From Hippophae tibetana (Eukaryota; Streptophyta; Magnoliopsida; Rosales; Elaeagnaceae), in NCBI GenBank assembly GCA_037013495.1, contig CM072810.1:84118449-84182448 (forward strand): 64,000 bases of DNA, read 5' to 3'. Position numbers and translations under genes: made by a program. Under the pieces are notes generated by a model, which saw only the letters and a list, made by a program, of their open reading frames with translations, ran no database searches and was not told where the DNA came from. This document shows positions 9,454 through 19,659 of this stretch, in pieces (position 1 is the stretch's first letter; each line of letters starts with the position of its first letter).

Positions 9454-10544
9454 TGGGAGTGCAAATTCCGCTTGGAGTTTTTCCAGCAACGGGAATAGCG
9501 TCGAAATTCTGTAAGGATTTTATTTTCTTTATAGTTATTTTTATGCTTTATTCTTACATGTTATATTTAATTTGTCTGTGATTAAATTTAACTGTGCTGG
9601 CTGTTTAGTAAACATGATGTAATAATAACGTTGTTATGCATGCGAAATATTAAATAGGTGAAAATCTCTAAAATGAATTGATTTTGTTTTTATTCAAGAT
9701 TTTATATTAAGAATGTTAGAGAGAAATATATTATTTTTCATTACAAACTTAAACCTGAAAATTAGATTTTAAGGTTTAGTTATCCGGTCTGATTTAGAGT
9801 AGTGCTCTTTTATTTGATGGTACAATCGCCCGGTAGTTAGAGTGAAGCTCTATTTCAAAAGTTTTTATAAGAATTATTATCTGAAAATGTATTGACGACA
9901 TGTTTTCAGTAGTGGTTTTAAAACTTGAAAGTTAGTACTCGGATAACTAAATTCTTAGGTTTAATTTGGACACCTTGAATAAAGTTTAAATTGTCTAACC
10001 CCACCAAAGGTGGCATTTAAATGGTTCATTTTCAATCTCTTAGAAAAAGAAATTAATTTAATTAAGCATATTAGTTATCAACCCCACCCATAGGTGTTAA
10101 TTGATTTGTTTAGTTAACAAAGAATATCTAACCCCCCCAAAGGTGGTATTCATAAAAAAAAGGGAGAATCAATAAATATCAATTCATATCTTTAATAACC
10201 TAGATAATATGAGCAAGCATAATTAACTTAGTTATTATATCCATAAATACTCCGCCATTATAAATGATAAAATTTGCATAAATGTTTATTGAATCTATGT
10301 TTATTTTTATGTATGTAGATTAAAAACACAAAAACCCCAAAATATCGTGACAGGATGTTTAGGATTTAATTTCGTTTTTAAAAGTTTGAATAATAAATTA
10401 AAAACCACACACATTCCTTCCTTAGATCGACCTTGGGAGTACTCTTATCATTTTCTACGAAATGATTCGTGCACTTGCGAGAGTTTTATAAATATTAAAA
10501 CCAAAGTATTGGCAAGAATCGACGATGTCGGTTTTCGCTCATCA

Positions 10545-10557
10545 AATTTTTGGCACC
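10545..10557 (+). other. primer-binding-site remnant after LTR copy 2
   Basis: AATTTTTGGCACC directly follows the LTR end. Athila/Tat-type elements usually have AATTTTTGGCGCC there, complementary to tRNA-Asp. Only the first part survives before sequence of the 0.93-kb repeat (GGGATAGATTTGG) begins. Confidence 0.5.
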
Positions 10558-13500
10558 AGGGATAGATTTGGAATATCAAATGCTAGGATTAATTTTGGAA
10601 GCAATTATTTTTGTTTTAGTTAATTATGGGCCTTTATGGTTAGGGATTTTCTTAATGAATTGTGGAATTTTATATGGATTATTTATCACAATTATTTTTA
10701 GTCTTTTATTTCTTAGGGATGGATTAGGCATAATCCATAATTAAATATGCCCTCTAGGGTTGAGTTATGTCTACGGATCCTTTCTTTCATATAAACTTTG
10801 TCCATGATTTTGTTGCTTATAAAAGGAAATATCAACATTGTAATTGAGGTATAACTGATATCATTAATGAAATTTTATATCATAATGCTTTTTGATTTGC
10901 CACCGGGTGTTCTTGATTGAATGCTTAAATTCGACTTATCAATGGGAGTGACCATCCATTGTAGCATCTCAAGGTTGGTGTTTTATGGATTTGTTGTTGT
11001 TGTTTTCATATTTGGATTTCGTATCGTAATTCACTTTGAAATGATTGTATGATTGTCATGTTCTTTATTTCCATGTACAATCAATATATTTAAAAAAAGA
11101 GAAAGATAAAAAGAAGAATGCTATGTATACAGTTTAAAAAAACATTTGATAAATCAGAGTTGTAACTTTACGACCATAACTTTTCCTCGAGTATCGAAAT
11201 GACTATAATAATATATATAATTGAATCTCGTATCATTTCCTATGATCTGGGGGGCCTTGTTGAAGACCCTCATTTTTCAAAAGCAAATTCCAACGTTTAC
11301 AACACCTATCATAGGTTTAATGTCATTTTTTTGCAATTTTTACGTTTTACATGCTTTTGTGTTTTTCAATGGAGCTGTAATAGAGATTGAGGTGCCAACC
11401 AAGAGTATGTTTGAAAATATTCTATATATTCTTAATATCATACAAATATTATCTAGATCATACAAGTATTTTCATAATTGTACACAAGGGTTGGATTTAG
11501 AAAATCAAATGAAAGCTTTAATTTTGGAAGAAATTATTTTTCTTCTAGTTAATTATGGGCCTTTTATGCTTAGGGACTTTTCTTTTTAGTGAATTGTGAA
11601 ATTTTATATGTCTTATTTATCATAAGTAGTTTTTTTTCTTTTATTCCTTAAGGATGGATTATGTATAAACCACAACTAAATATGCCCTGTAGGGTTGAAT
11701 TATGTCTTGGGTTCCTTTCTTTCATATAAATTTTGTCCAGGGTTTTGTTGCATATAAAAGGAAACATCAGCATTGTAATGGAGGTAGAACCGATATCATT
11801 AGTAAATATTTATATCATAAAGCTTTTTGATTTGCCATCGGGTGTTCTTGATTGAATGATTGAATTTGACTTATAAGAGGGAGTGTCCATCCATTGTGTT
11901 GTGTCAAGGTTAAGGTTTTATGGACCTTGTTGTTGTTGTTGTTTTCATATTTGGATTTCGTATCATAGATCACTTTGAAATCATCATATCTTTTTCTTGT
12001 TCTTTATTTCCATGTTCAATCAATATTTTTTTTAAAAGAGAAGGATAAAAAGATGAGTGTTATTGTTTACAGTTTATAAAAAAACATATGATAAATCAGA
12101 GTTGCTACTTTTAATGGCCATAACTATTGACTCAAGTATAGAAAAGACTATAATAATAATATATCTAATCAAAACTCGTATCGTTTCACATGATTTGAGT
12201 GGGCCTTGCTGTAGAACCTCATTTTTCGTATCGAAATTCCAACGTTAACATCACCTACAATAGGTTTCATGTTTTACTTTTGCACCTTTTCTAGTTTTGC
12301 ATGCTTTCATTTTTTTCAATATAGTTGTAATGGAGATTGAGGTGCCGACCAAGAGTATGTTTATAAATATGCTAAAGATTCTTAATATCCTACAAATATT
12401 CTCATAATCCGACAAAAGGTATAGATTAGTAGTATCAAATGCAAGGATTAATTTTGGAAGCAATTTTTTTGTTTTAGTTTATAATGGTCCTTTTATGGTT
12501 AGCAATTTTTATTTTAATGAATTATGGAATTTTTTGTCTTATTTAACATAATTTCTTTAGTCTTTTATTCTTTACGGATGGATTAGGCATAATCCAAAAC
12601 TAAATAGGCCCATTAAGGTTGAATTACATCTAGGGTTTCTTTCTTTAAGATAAATTTTGTCTAGGATTTTGTTACTTATAAAAGAAAACAACACCATTGT
12701 AATGGAGGGAGAACTGATAGCGTTAATGAAGATTTATTTCAAAAATCTTTTTTTCTTTTCCTTCTGGTGTTCTTGATTGAATGCTTTAATGTTACTTAAC
12801 AATTGGAGTGACCATCATTTGTGGTGTCTCAAGGTTGACGTTTTATGGACTTGTTATTGTTGTTTTCGTATTTGGATTTTATATCATGGATCTCTTTTGA
12901 ATATTCATATCTTTTTCTTTTTCTTTATTTCCATTTTCAATCAATCTTTGTTATTCAAAAAAAAAAAAAGAGAAGGATAAAAAGAATAGTGTTGTTGTTC
13001 GTAGTTAAAAAAAACATTTGATAAATGAGAGTTGTAACTTTAAATAGCCATAACTTTTCACTTGTGTATCAAAAGGACAATTATAATATATCAAATCGAA
13101 GCTCGTATATTTTCCCATGATCTACATAGGCTCGTATTGGAAGTTCATTTTTCGAACCAAAATTCCAATGTTTACATCACCTACCAAGTGTTTAATGCTT
13201 TTTTTCAACTATTTTGTTTTGCTTGCTTTCGTGGTTTTCAATAGAGTTGTAATAAAGATTGAGATTCCATCCAAAATCATGTTTACAAATATTCTAAATA
13301 TTCCCAATATCCTACAAATATTCTCTAAATCATAAAAATATTCTAATAATCCTGCACAAGGCATAGATTTGTAATATTAAATGGAAGGATTTATTTTGGA
13401 AGCAATTTTTTTTAGTTAATTATGGGCCTTTTATGGTTAGAGATTTTATTTTTAGTGAATTTTGGAATTTTATATGCCTTATTTATCATAATTATTTTTA

Positions 13501-14529
13501 ACCTTTAATTCTTTACGAATGGATTATGCATAGTCCATAACTAAATATGCCTACTAGGGTTCCTCTCTTTAAGATAAATTTCGACTAGAGTTTTGTTGCT
13601 TATTAAAGGAAACAACAGCATTGTAATAGAGGTCGAACTAATATCATTAATGAAACTTTATAGAAGAAATATTTTTTCTATGCCTTATGGTGTTCTTCAT
13701 TGAATGTTTGAATTCACGACTTATCATAGGGACTGATCATCCCTTGTGGCGTCTCAAGGTTGGGGTTTTTTGGACTTGTTGTTTTCGTATTTGGATATAG
13801 TATTGTAGTTCTTCTTAAAATCATCGTATCTTTTTCTAGTTCTTTATTTTCATGTTTAATCTATCTTTGTTGTTATAAAAAAGAAGAAGGATAAAAAGAA
13901 GAATGTTGTTGTTCACAGTTAAAAAAAAACATTTCACAAATCATAGTTATAACTTTAAACGGCCATAACTTTTGACTCGAGTATCAAAATGACTATAATA
14001 ATATATCGAATCAAAGTTTGTATTGTTTCCCATTATCCGAGTATGACTTGCTATAGAAACTCAATTTTTAACCCAAATTCCTACTTTTAAATCACCTACT
14101 GAGGGTTTAATGTTTTTTTGCACCATTTTTGTTTTGCTTGGTTTTGTGTTTTTCAATAGAATTGTAATGGAGATTGAGGTGCCGACCAAGAGTATGTCTT
14201 CAAATATTCTAAAGGTTCTCAATATCTTACAAATGTTGTCTAGATTATACAAATATTCTCATTATTGTACACAAGGGATATATTTGGAATATCAAATGCA
14301 AGTTTTATTTTGAAAGTATTTATTTATTTTTAGTTAATTATGGGCTTTTTTTGGTTAGGGATTTTATTTATAGTGCATTGTGGAATTATATATGTCTTAT
14401 TTATCATAAGTATTTTTGGTCTTTTATTCCTTACAGATGGATTGGGCATAATGAACAACTAAATATGCCCTTTAGGGTTGAATTACGTCTAGGGTTCCTT
14501 TCTTTCATATAAATTTTGTCAAGGGTTTT

Positions 14530-15100
14530 GTTGCAAGTGTCGAAAAAAGTGTAATAATATATCAAATCCAAGCTCGTATCATTTCCAATATTGATCTGAG
14601 CAGACCTTGCTGTAGAACCTCATATTTTGAACCCAAATTCCTACGTTTACATCACCTACGAAGGGTTTAATGTTTTTTTTTGCACCATTTTTGTTTTGCT
14701 ATTTTTCATTTTTTTCAATAAAATTATAATGGAGATTGAGATGCCGACCAAGAGTATGTTTACAAATATTCTAAAGATTCTCAAAATCATACAAATATTC
14801 TCTAGATTATACAGATATTCTCATAAATGTACACAAGGGATAGATTAGGAATATCAAATGCAAGGTTTAATTTTGGAAGCAATTATTATTTTTAGTTAAT
14901 TATGCACCTTTAATGGTTAGGGATTTTCTTTTTAGTGAATTGTATAATTTTATATGCCTTATTTATCATAAGGATTTTTGGTCTTTTATTCCTTAGGGAT
15001 GGATTATGCATAATCCATAACTAAATATGCCTTCTAGGGCTGAATTATGTCTAGGGTTCCTTTCTTTAATATAAATTTCATCCCGGGTTATGTTCCAAGT
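14530..15100 (+). repeat. short (about 0.56-kb) variant units with a shared deletion
   Basis: Near 14531 and again near 15090, TTTTGTTGC/TTATGTTCC joins directly to AAGTGTCGAAA/AAGTATTGAAA, skipping the TATAAAAG-to-CATAACTTTTG part of the unit. The same breakpoint in two adjacent units implies one deletion followed by tandem duplication. The next unit (about 15257) has a further, different deletion. Confidence 0.7.
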
Positions 15101-16448
15101 ATTGAAACAACTATAATAATATATAAGATCGAAGCTCATATTGTTTCCATTGATCCGAGTAAGCCACATTATAGAACCTCAATTTTTGAACGCAAATTCC
15201 TATGTTTACCTTACCTACGGAGGGTTTAATGTTTTTTTCACACCATTTTTGTTTTGCTAGATCGTAAATATCTTCTCATGATCCTTCATATGGAATAGAT
15301 TTTGAATATGAAATGTAAGGAATAATTTCATGAGCAATTTTTTTGTTTTAGTTAATTATGAGACTTTTACTGTTAGCAATTTTTTTTTAGTGAATTGTGG
15401 AATTTTATATGTCTTATTTATCATAATTTTTCTATTCTTTTATTCTTTATGGATGGATTAGGCATAATCCATAACTAAATAAGCCCACCAGGGTTGAATT
15501 ATGTCTAGGGTTCCTTGCTTTAAGATAATCTTTGTCTAGGATTTTTTTGCTTATAAAAGGAAACAATAGCATTGTTATGGAGGGAGAATTGATGAAGATT
15601 TATTTTAGAAACCTTTTTTATTTTCCTTCTAATGTTCTTGATTGAATGCTTCAATTTGACTTATCAAAGGGAGTGACCATCCTTTGTGGTTTTTCAAGGT
15701 TGGGGTTTTATTTCGTAGTTCTCTTTGAAATCATCATATATTTTTCTTGTTCTTTATTTCCGTGTTCAATCAATCTTCGTTCTTGAAAAAAAAGAAAAGG
15801 TTAAAAAGAAGAGTGCTGTTGTTCACAGTTAAAAAAAAAATATTTGACAAATTAGTGTTGCAAATTTAAACGGCAATAACTTTTGACTCGGGTATCGAAA
15901 TGTTTATAATAATATATCAAATCGAAGCTCTTATCATTTCCCATGATCTGTGTAGGCCTCACCATAGAAAATTATATTTTGTACCCAAATTCCAACGTTT
16001 ACATCACCTACTAAAGGTTTAATGTTTGTTTTTGCACCTTTTCCATTATGGTAGTTTCATTATTTTTTGTTAGAGTTGTAATGGAGATTGAGGTGCCAAC
16101 CAAGCGTATGTCTACAAATATTCTTAAGATTCTCAATATCTTACAAATATTCTCCACATGAAACAAATATTCTCATAATCCTACACAAGGGATATATTTG
16201 TAATTTCGAATGGAAGGATTAATTTTGGAAGTAATTTTTTTGTTTTAGTTAATTATGGGTCTTTCATGGTTAGCAATTTTATTTTTAGTGAATGGTGGAA
16301 TTTTATATTTCTTATTTATCAAAATTATTTTTAGTCTTTTATTCTTTACAGGTAGATTAGGAATAATTCAGATCTAAATAGGCCCACTAAGGTTGAATTA
16401 CATCTAGGGTTCCTTTCTTTAAGATAAACTTTGTCTAGGGTTATGTTG

Positions 16449-16453
16449 CTTAT
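16449..16453 (+). other. target-site duplication, left (CTTAT)
   Basis: CTTAT immediately before LTR copy 3, repeated at 18474-18478. The uninterrupted repeat unit reads TTGCTTATAAAAGG here, so five bases were duplicated. Confidence 0.9.
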
Positions 16454-16751
16454 TGATGAGTGCTCAAAAAGCACTAAAATAACCATGATTTTATGTACAT
16501 TAATTGATTAAAAATATATATATTTATATGTTTTATAATATATTTATATAAATTTGTCTTTTTCGGAATCACGGGTATTTTTATTGTTTTTCAAGAATTT
16601 TGGCTTAAAAAAGCAATTTAAAGACTCAAAGAGGAATACTTGAAGCAATACATCACAAATATATCAATAAATAAGTGAGAAAAGGTCAACAAACATGGAA
16701 AAATCGGACGAAATGGGTCGAAAAGGTCAAAAATGTCAAAAAGACGGAAAT

Positions 16752-16950
16752 CGCGCGCCGCAGCCCAGGCGTGCGCGCAGCCCAGCGCCCAGCCGCGCGC
16801 GCCCCATGCCGCGCGCGCTGGCCTGCCCTGCTGCGCGCAGCGCAGCGCGCGGGCACTGTTCACGCGCGCCGAGCTGCGCGCAGCGCCCAGCAGCAGCCCC
16901 ACCGCGCGCCCAACGCGTTTTCGCCCCATTTTTCACGTGCAGCAGCCCCT
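16752..16950 (+). other. CpG-rich U3 island of LTR copy 3
   Basis: Dense GCGCGC runs. Frames across it (16675-16965, 16695-17093 plus; 16736-16999 and 16618-16929 minus) encode Ala/Arg-rich peptides because of composition and are not called as genes. It contains one CACTGTTCACGCGCG unit, the type that is amplified in copy 4. Confidence 0.7.
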
Positions 16951-16970
16951 GTGACGTCATGCTGACGTCA
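16934..16970 (+). promoter_or_regulatory. G-box plus tandem TGACGTCA boxes, LTR copy 3
   Basis: CACGTG at 16934-16939 and TGACGTCA at 16952-16959 and 16963-16970 (11-bp spacing), with a decayed third (TGACATCA) after. Closely spaced TGACG motifs are the layout of as-1-type plant promoter elements. Confidence 0.6.
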
Positions 16971-17060
16971 TTGATGACATCAGCAATTCCAATACGCATT
17001 TTTACATTTTTTAATATTTTTTTAATATTTTTTTACTCATTTTTTCTCTCCATCCTCACC

Positions 17061-17068
17061 TATAAATA
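17061..17068 (+). promoter_or_regulatory. TATA box of LTR copy 3
   Basis: TATAAATA followed by CCCCCC and a CT-rich leader. Confidence 0.7.
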
Positions 17069-17227
17069 CCCCCCTTCCCTTCACTTCAAATAACACCTTC
17101 AAAACTCACTTCTCTCTTCTTTCTTTCTCTCATTTCTTAGTTTTTAGTTTTTCTTAGTTTCTTTCTTAGTTTCTAAGCTTTTCTTAGTTTTTCTCTTAGT
17201 TTTTAGTTCAATTCTCTTAGGTTTAGA

Positions 17228-17250
17228 GTTCTTCTCTTTTTGAGAGAAAC
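17228..17250 (+). other. stem-loop, LTR copy 3 (one mismatch)
   Basis: GTTCTTCTC, TTTTT loop, GAGAGAAAC. It shares the C-to-T / G-to-A paired change seen in copy 1 but has one mismatch and one G-T pair. Confidence 0.5.
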
Positions 17251-18120
17251 TTGTAATGTTTTTGTAATAATTTAGATTTTTGATTCAATATATGGAAGTG
17301 CAAATTCCGCTCGGAGGTTTTCTAGCTACGGGAATAGCGTCAAAGTTCTGTAAGGATTTTATTTTCTTTACAGTTATTTTTATGCTTTATTCTTACATGT
17401 TATATTCAACTTGTCTGTGGTTAAATTTAACTATGCTGGCTGTTTAGTAAATATGATGTAATAACGACGTTGTTATGCTTGCGAAATATTAAATAGGTAA
17501 AAATCTCTAAAATGAATTGATTTTGTTTTTATTCAAGATTTTATATTAAGAATGTTAGAGAGAAATATATTATTTTTCATTACAAACTTAAAACTGAAAA
17601 TTAGATTTTAAGGTTTAGTTATCCGGTCTAATTTAGAGTAGTGCTCTTTTATTTGTTGGTACAATCGCCCGGTAGTTAGAGTGAAACTCTATTTCGAAAG
17701 TTTTTATAAGAATTATTATGTGAAAATATATTGACAACATGTTTTCAATAGTGGTTTTAAAACTTGAAAGTTAGTACTCGGATAATTAAATTTTTATGTT
17801 TAATTTGGACACCTTGAATAATGTTTAAATTGTCTAACCCCACCAAAGGTGGCATTTAAATGGTTCATTTTCAATCTCTTAGAAAAAGGAATTAATTTAA
17901 TTAAACATATTAGTTATCAACCCCACCCATAGGTGTTAATTGATTTGTTTAGTAAACAAAGAATATCTAACCCCACCAAAGGTGGTATTTATATAAAAAA
18001 GAGAGAATCAATAAAATATCAATTTATATCTTTAATAACCTAGATAATATGAGCAAGCATAATTAATTTAGTTATTATATCCATAAATACTCCGCGAATA
18101 TAAATGATAAAAAATTGCAT

Positions 18121-18250
18121 GAATATTTATTGAATCTGTATATATGTTTATTTTTAGATAATTATTTATTGAATTTGTATCTATGTTTATTTTTATGTTA
18201 TTAGATTATATTTAATTAATCTGTATATATGTTTATTTTATGTCATTAGA
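18121..18250 (+). repeat. internal triplication in LTR copy 3
   Basis: Three imperfect copies of a roughly 45-bp segment of the form TTATTGAATCTGTATATATG plus TTTATTTTTATGTTATTAGA, where the other LTRs have one copy. This accounts for most of the extra length. Confidence 0.75.
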
Positions 18251-18473
18251 TTAGGAACACAAAAACCAAATTATCGTGACAGGATGTTTAGGATTTAATT
18301 TCCTTTTTAAAAGTTTGAATAATAAATTAAAAACCACACACATTCCTTCCTTAGATCGACCTTGGGAGTATACTTATCATTTTCTACGAAATGATTCGTG
18401 CACTTGCGAGAGTTTTATAAATATTAAAACCAAAGTATTTGCGAAGATCGGCGATGCCGGTTTTCGTTCATCA

Positions 18474-18478
18474 CTTAT
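18474..18478 (+). other. target-site duplication, right (CTTAT)
   Basis: CTTAT directly after LTR copy 3, followed by AAAAGAAAATGG, which continues the interrupted repeat unit. Confidence 0.9.
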
Positions 18479-19659
18479 AAAAGAAAATGGTAGTCTTGTA
18501 ATGGAGGGAGATCTGATATCATTATTGAAGATTTATTGTAGATAGCTTTTTGCTTTTCCTTTTTGGTGTTCCTGATTGAATGTTTTAATTTGACTTATCA
18601 AAGGGAGTGACCATCCTCTGTGGTGTCTCAAGGATGGGGATTTATGGACATATTGTTGTAGTGTTTGTATTTGTATTTTGTTTGGTAGTTCTCCTTGAAA
18701 TCATTGTATCTCTTTCTTTTTCTTTATTTCCAGGTTCATTCAATCTTTTTTCTTCAAAAAGGGGAAGGACTCAAAGAAGAGTCTTGCTGTTCATATTTGA
18801 CAAAAACTTATTTGATAAATCAGAGTTACAAATTTAAATGGCCACAACTTTTGACCTGGGTATCGAAATAACTATAATATTATATCAAATCAAAGCTCAT
18901 ATCATTTTTCAAGATCTGAATGGGACTTACAGTGGAACCTCATTTTTTGAACCCAAATTCCAACGTTTACATCACCTACCAAGGGTTTAATGTTTCTTTT
19001 GCAACTTTTACATTTCGCTTGCTTTCAGTTTTTTTAATAGAGTTGTAATAGAAATTATCGGCCAACCTTGAGTATATTTACAAATATTCTAAAGATTCTC
19101 AATATCTGAAAAATATTCCCTAAATCATACAAATATTCTCATAATCATACACAATGGATAGATTTGGAATATCAAATGCAAGGATTAATTTTATGAGAAT
19201 TGTTTTTTGTTTTATTTAATTATATGCCTTTTGTTGTTTGCAATTTTATTTTTAGTGAAATTTTATATGTCTTATTTATCATAATTATTTTTAGTCATTT
19301 ATTCTTTATGGATGGATCAGGTACAATCCATAATTAAATAGGCCCACTAGGTTGAATTACGTTTAGAGTTAATTTCTTTAAGAAAAAATGCATCTATAGT
19401 TTTGTTGCTTATAAAAGAAAACAACAACATTGTAATGGAGGGAGAGCAGATATAATTAATGAAAAAATATTTAAGAAAGATTTTTGCTTTGCCTTCTGTT
19501 GTTCTTGATTTAATGCTTTAATTCGACTTATCAAAGAAAGTCACCATCTTTTGTGGTATCTCAAGGTTGGGGTGTTATGAACTTGTTGTTGTTGTTTTAA
19601 TATTTGTATTTTGTTTAATAGTTTTCTTGGAAATCTTCTTATCTTTTTTTTGTTCATTA
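18479..19659 (+). repeat. about 0.93-kb tandem repeat array, right part
   Basis: Continues the unit cut by LTR copy 3 and one further unit. The anchor phrase recurs at about 19217, roughly 942 bases from the previous anchor once the LTR and duplication are removed. The array ends mid-unit near 19659 (TTTTTTGTTCATTAT), where the 550-bp satellite begins. Confidence 0.85.

Larger units (their letters stand above)
8706..10544 (+). mobile_element. LTR copy 2 (5' tip missing)
   Basis: Starts inside the family sequence at TTATGCACATTAATTG, so about 45 bases of the 5' end, including TGATGAGTGCTC, are absent. It abuts the Copia gag with no detectable target duplication. It ends TTTTCGCTCATCA at 10544. 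It carries a CpG island (about 8968-9165), G-box, TGACGTCA, TATA box, perfect stem-loop and AATAAA. The following bases resemble a primer-binding site, suggesting it was a 5' LTR whose element body was later lost. Open frames inside (8856-9367 and the reverse frames) are artefacts of the GC-rich island. Confidence 0.85.
10558..16453 (+). repeat. about 0.93-kb tandem repeat array, left part
   Basis: Head-to-tail copies of an AT-rich unit. The phrase TTTTAGTTAATTATGGG or its close variants recurs at about 10621, 11550, 12479, 13417, 14335, 14897, 15353 and 16250. Intervals are about 929, 929, 938, 918, 562, 456 and 897. A full unit also carries GGCATAATCCATAACTAAAT, TTGCTTATAAAAGGAAA, TGTTCTTGATTGAATGCTT, an A-run with GAAGGATAAAAAG, GGCCATAACTTTTGACTCGA and GAGATTGAGGTGCCGACCAA. 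Two units share one internal deletion. Short frames (for example 11221-11589, 14110-14313, 14627-14848) recur in register but are short and unlike known proteins. The TATAAAAG and its setting hint at an old LTR origin; this is a guess. Confidence 0.85.
16454..18473 (+). mobile_element. LTR copy 3, solo LTR of 2,020 bp
   Basis: Complete LTR from TGATGAGTGCTC to CGTTCATCA with TG...CA ends, flanked by the 5-bp duplication CTTAT and with no internal region: a solo LTR left by LTR-LTR recombination. It sits inside a unit of the 0.93-kb array, which resumes exactly after it. It carries the CpG island, G-box, two intact TGACGTCA boxes and TATAAATA. The stem-loop has one mismatch and the poly(A) signal has decayed to AATATA. 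It is longer than the other copies partly because of a repeated segment at about 18121-18250. Confidence 0.95.
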
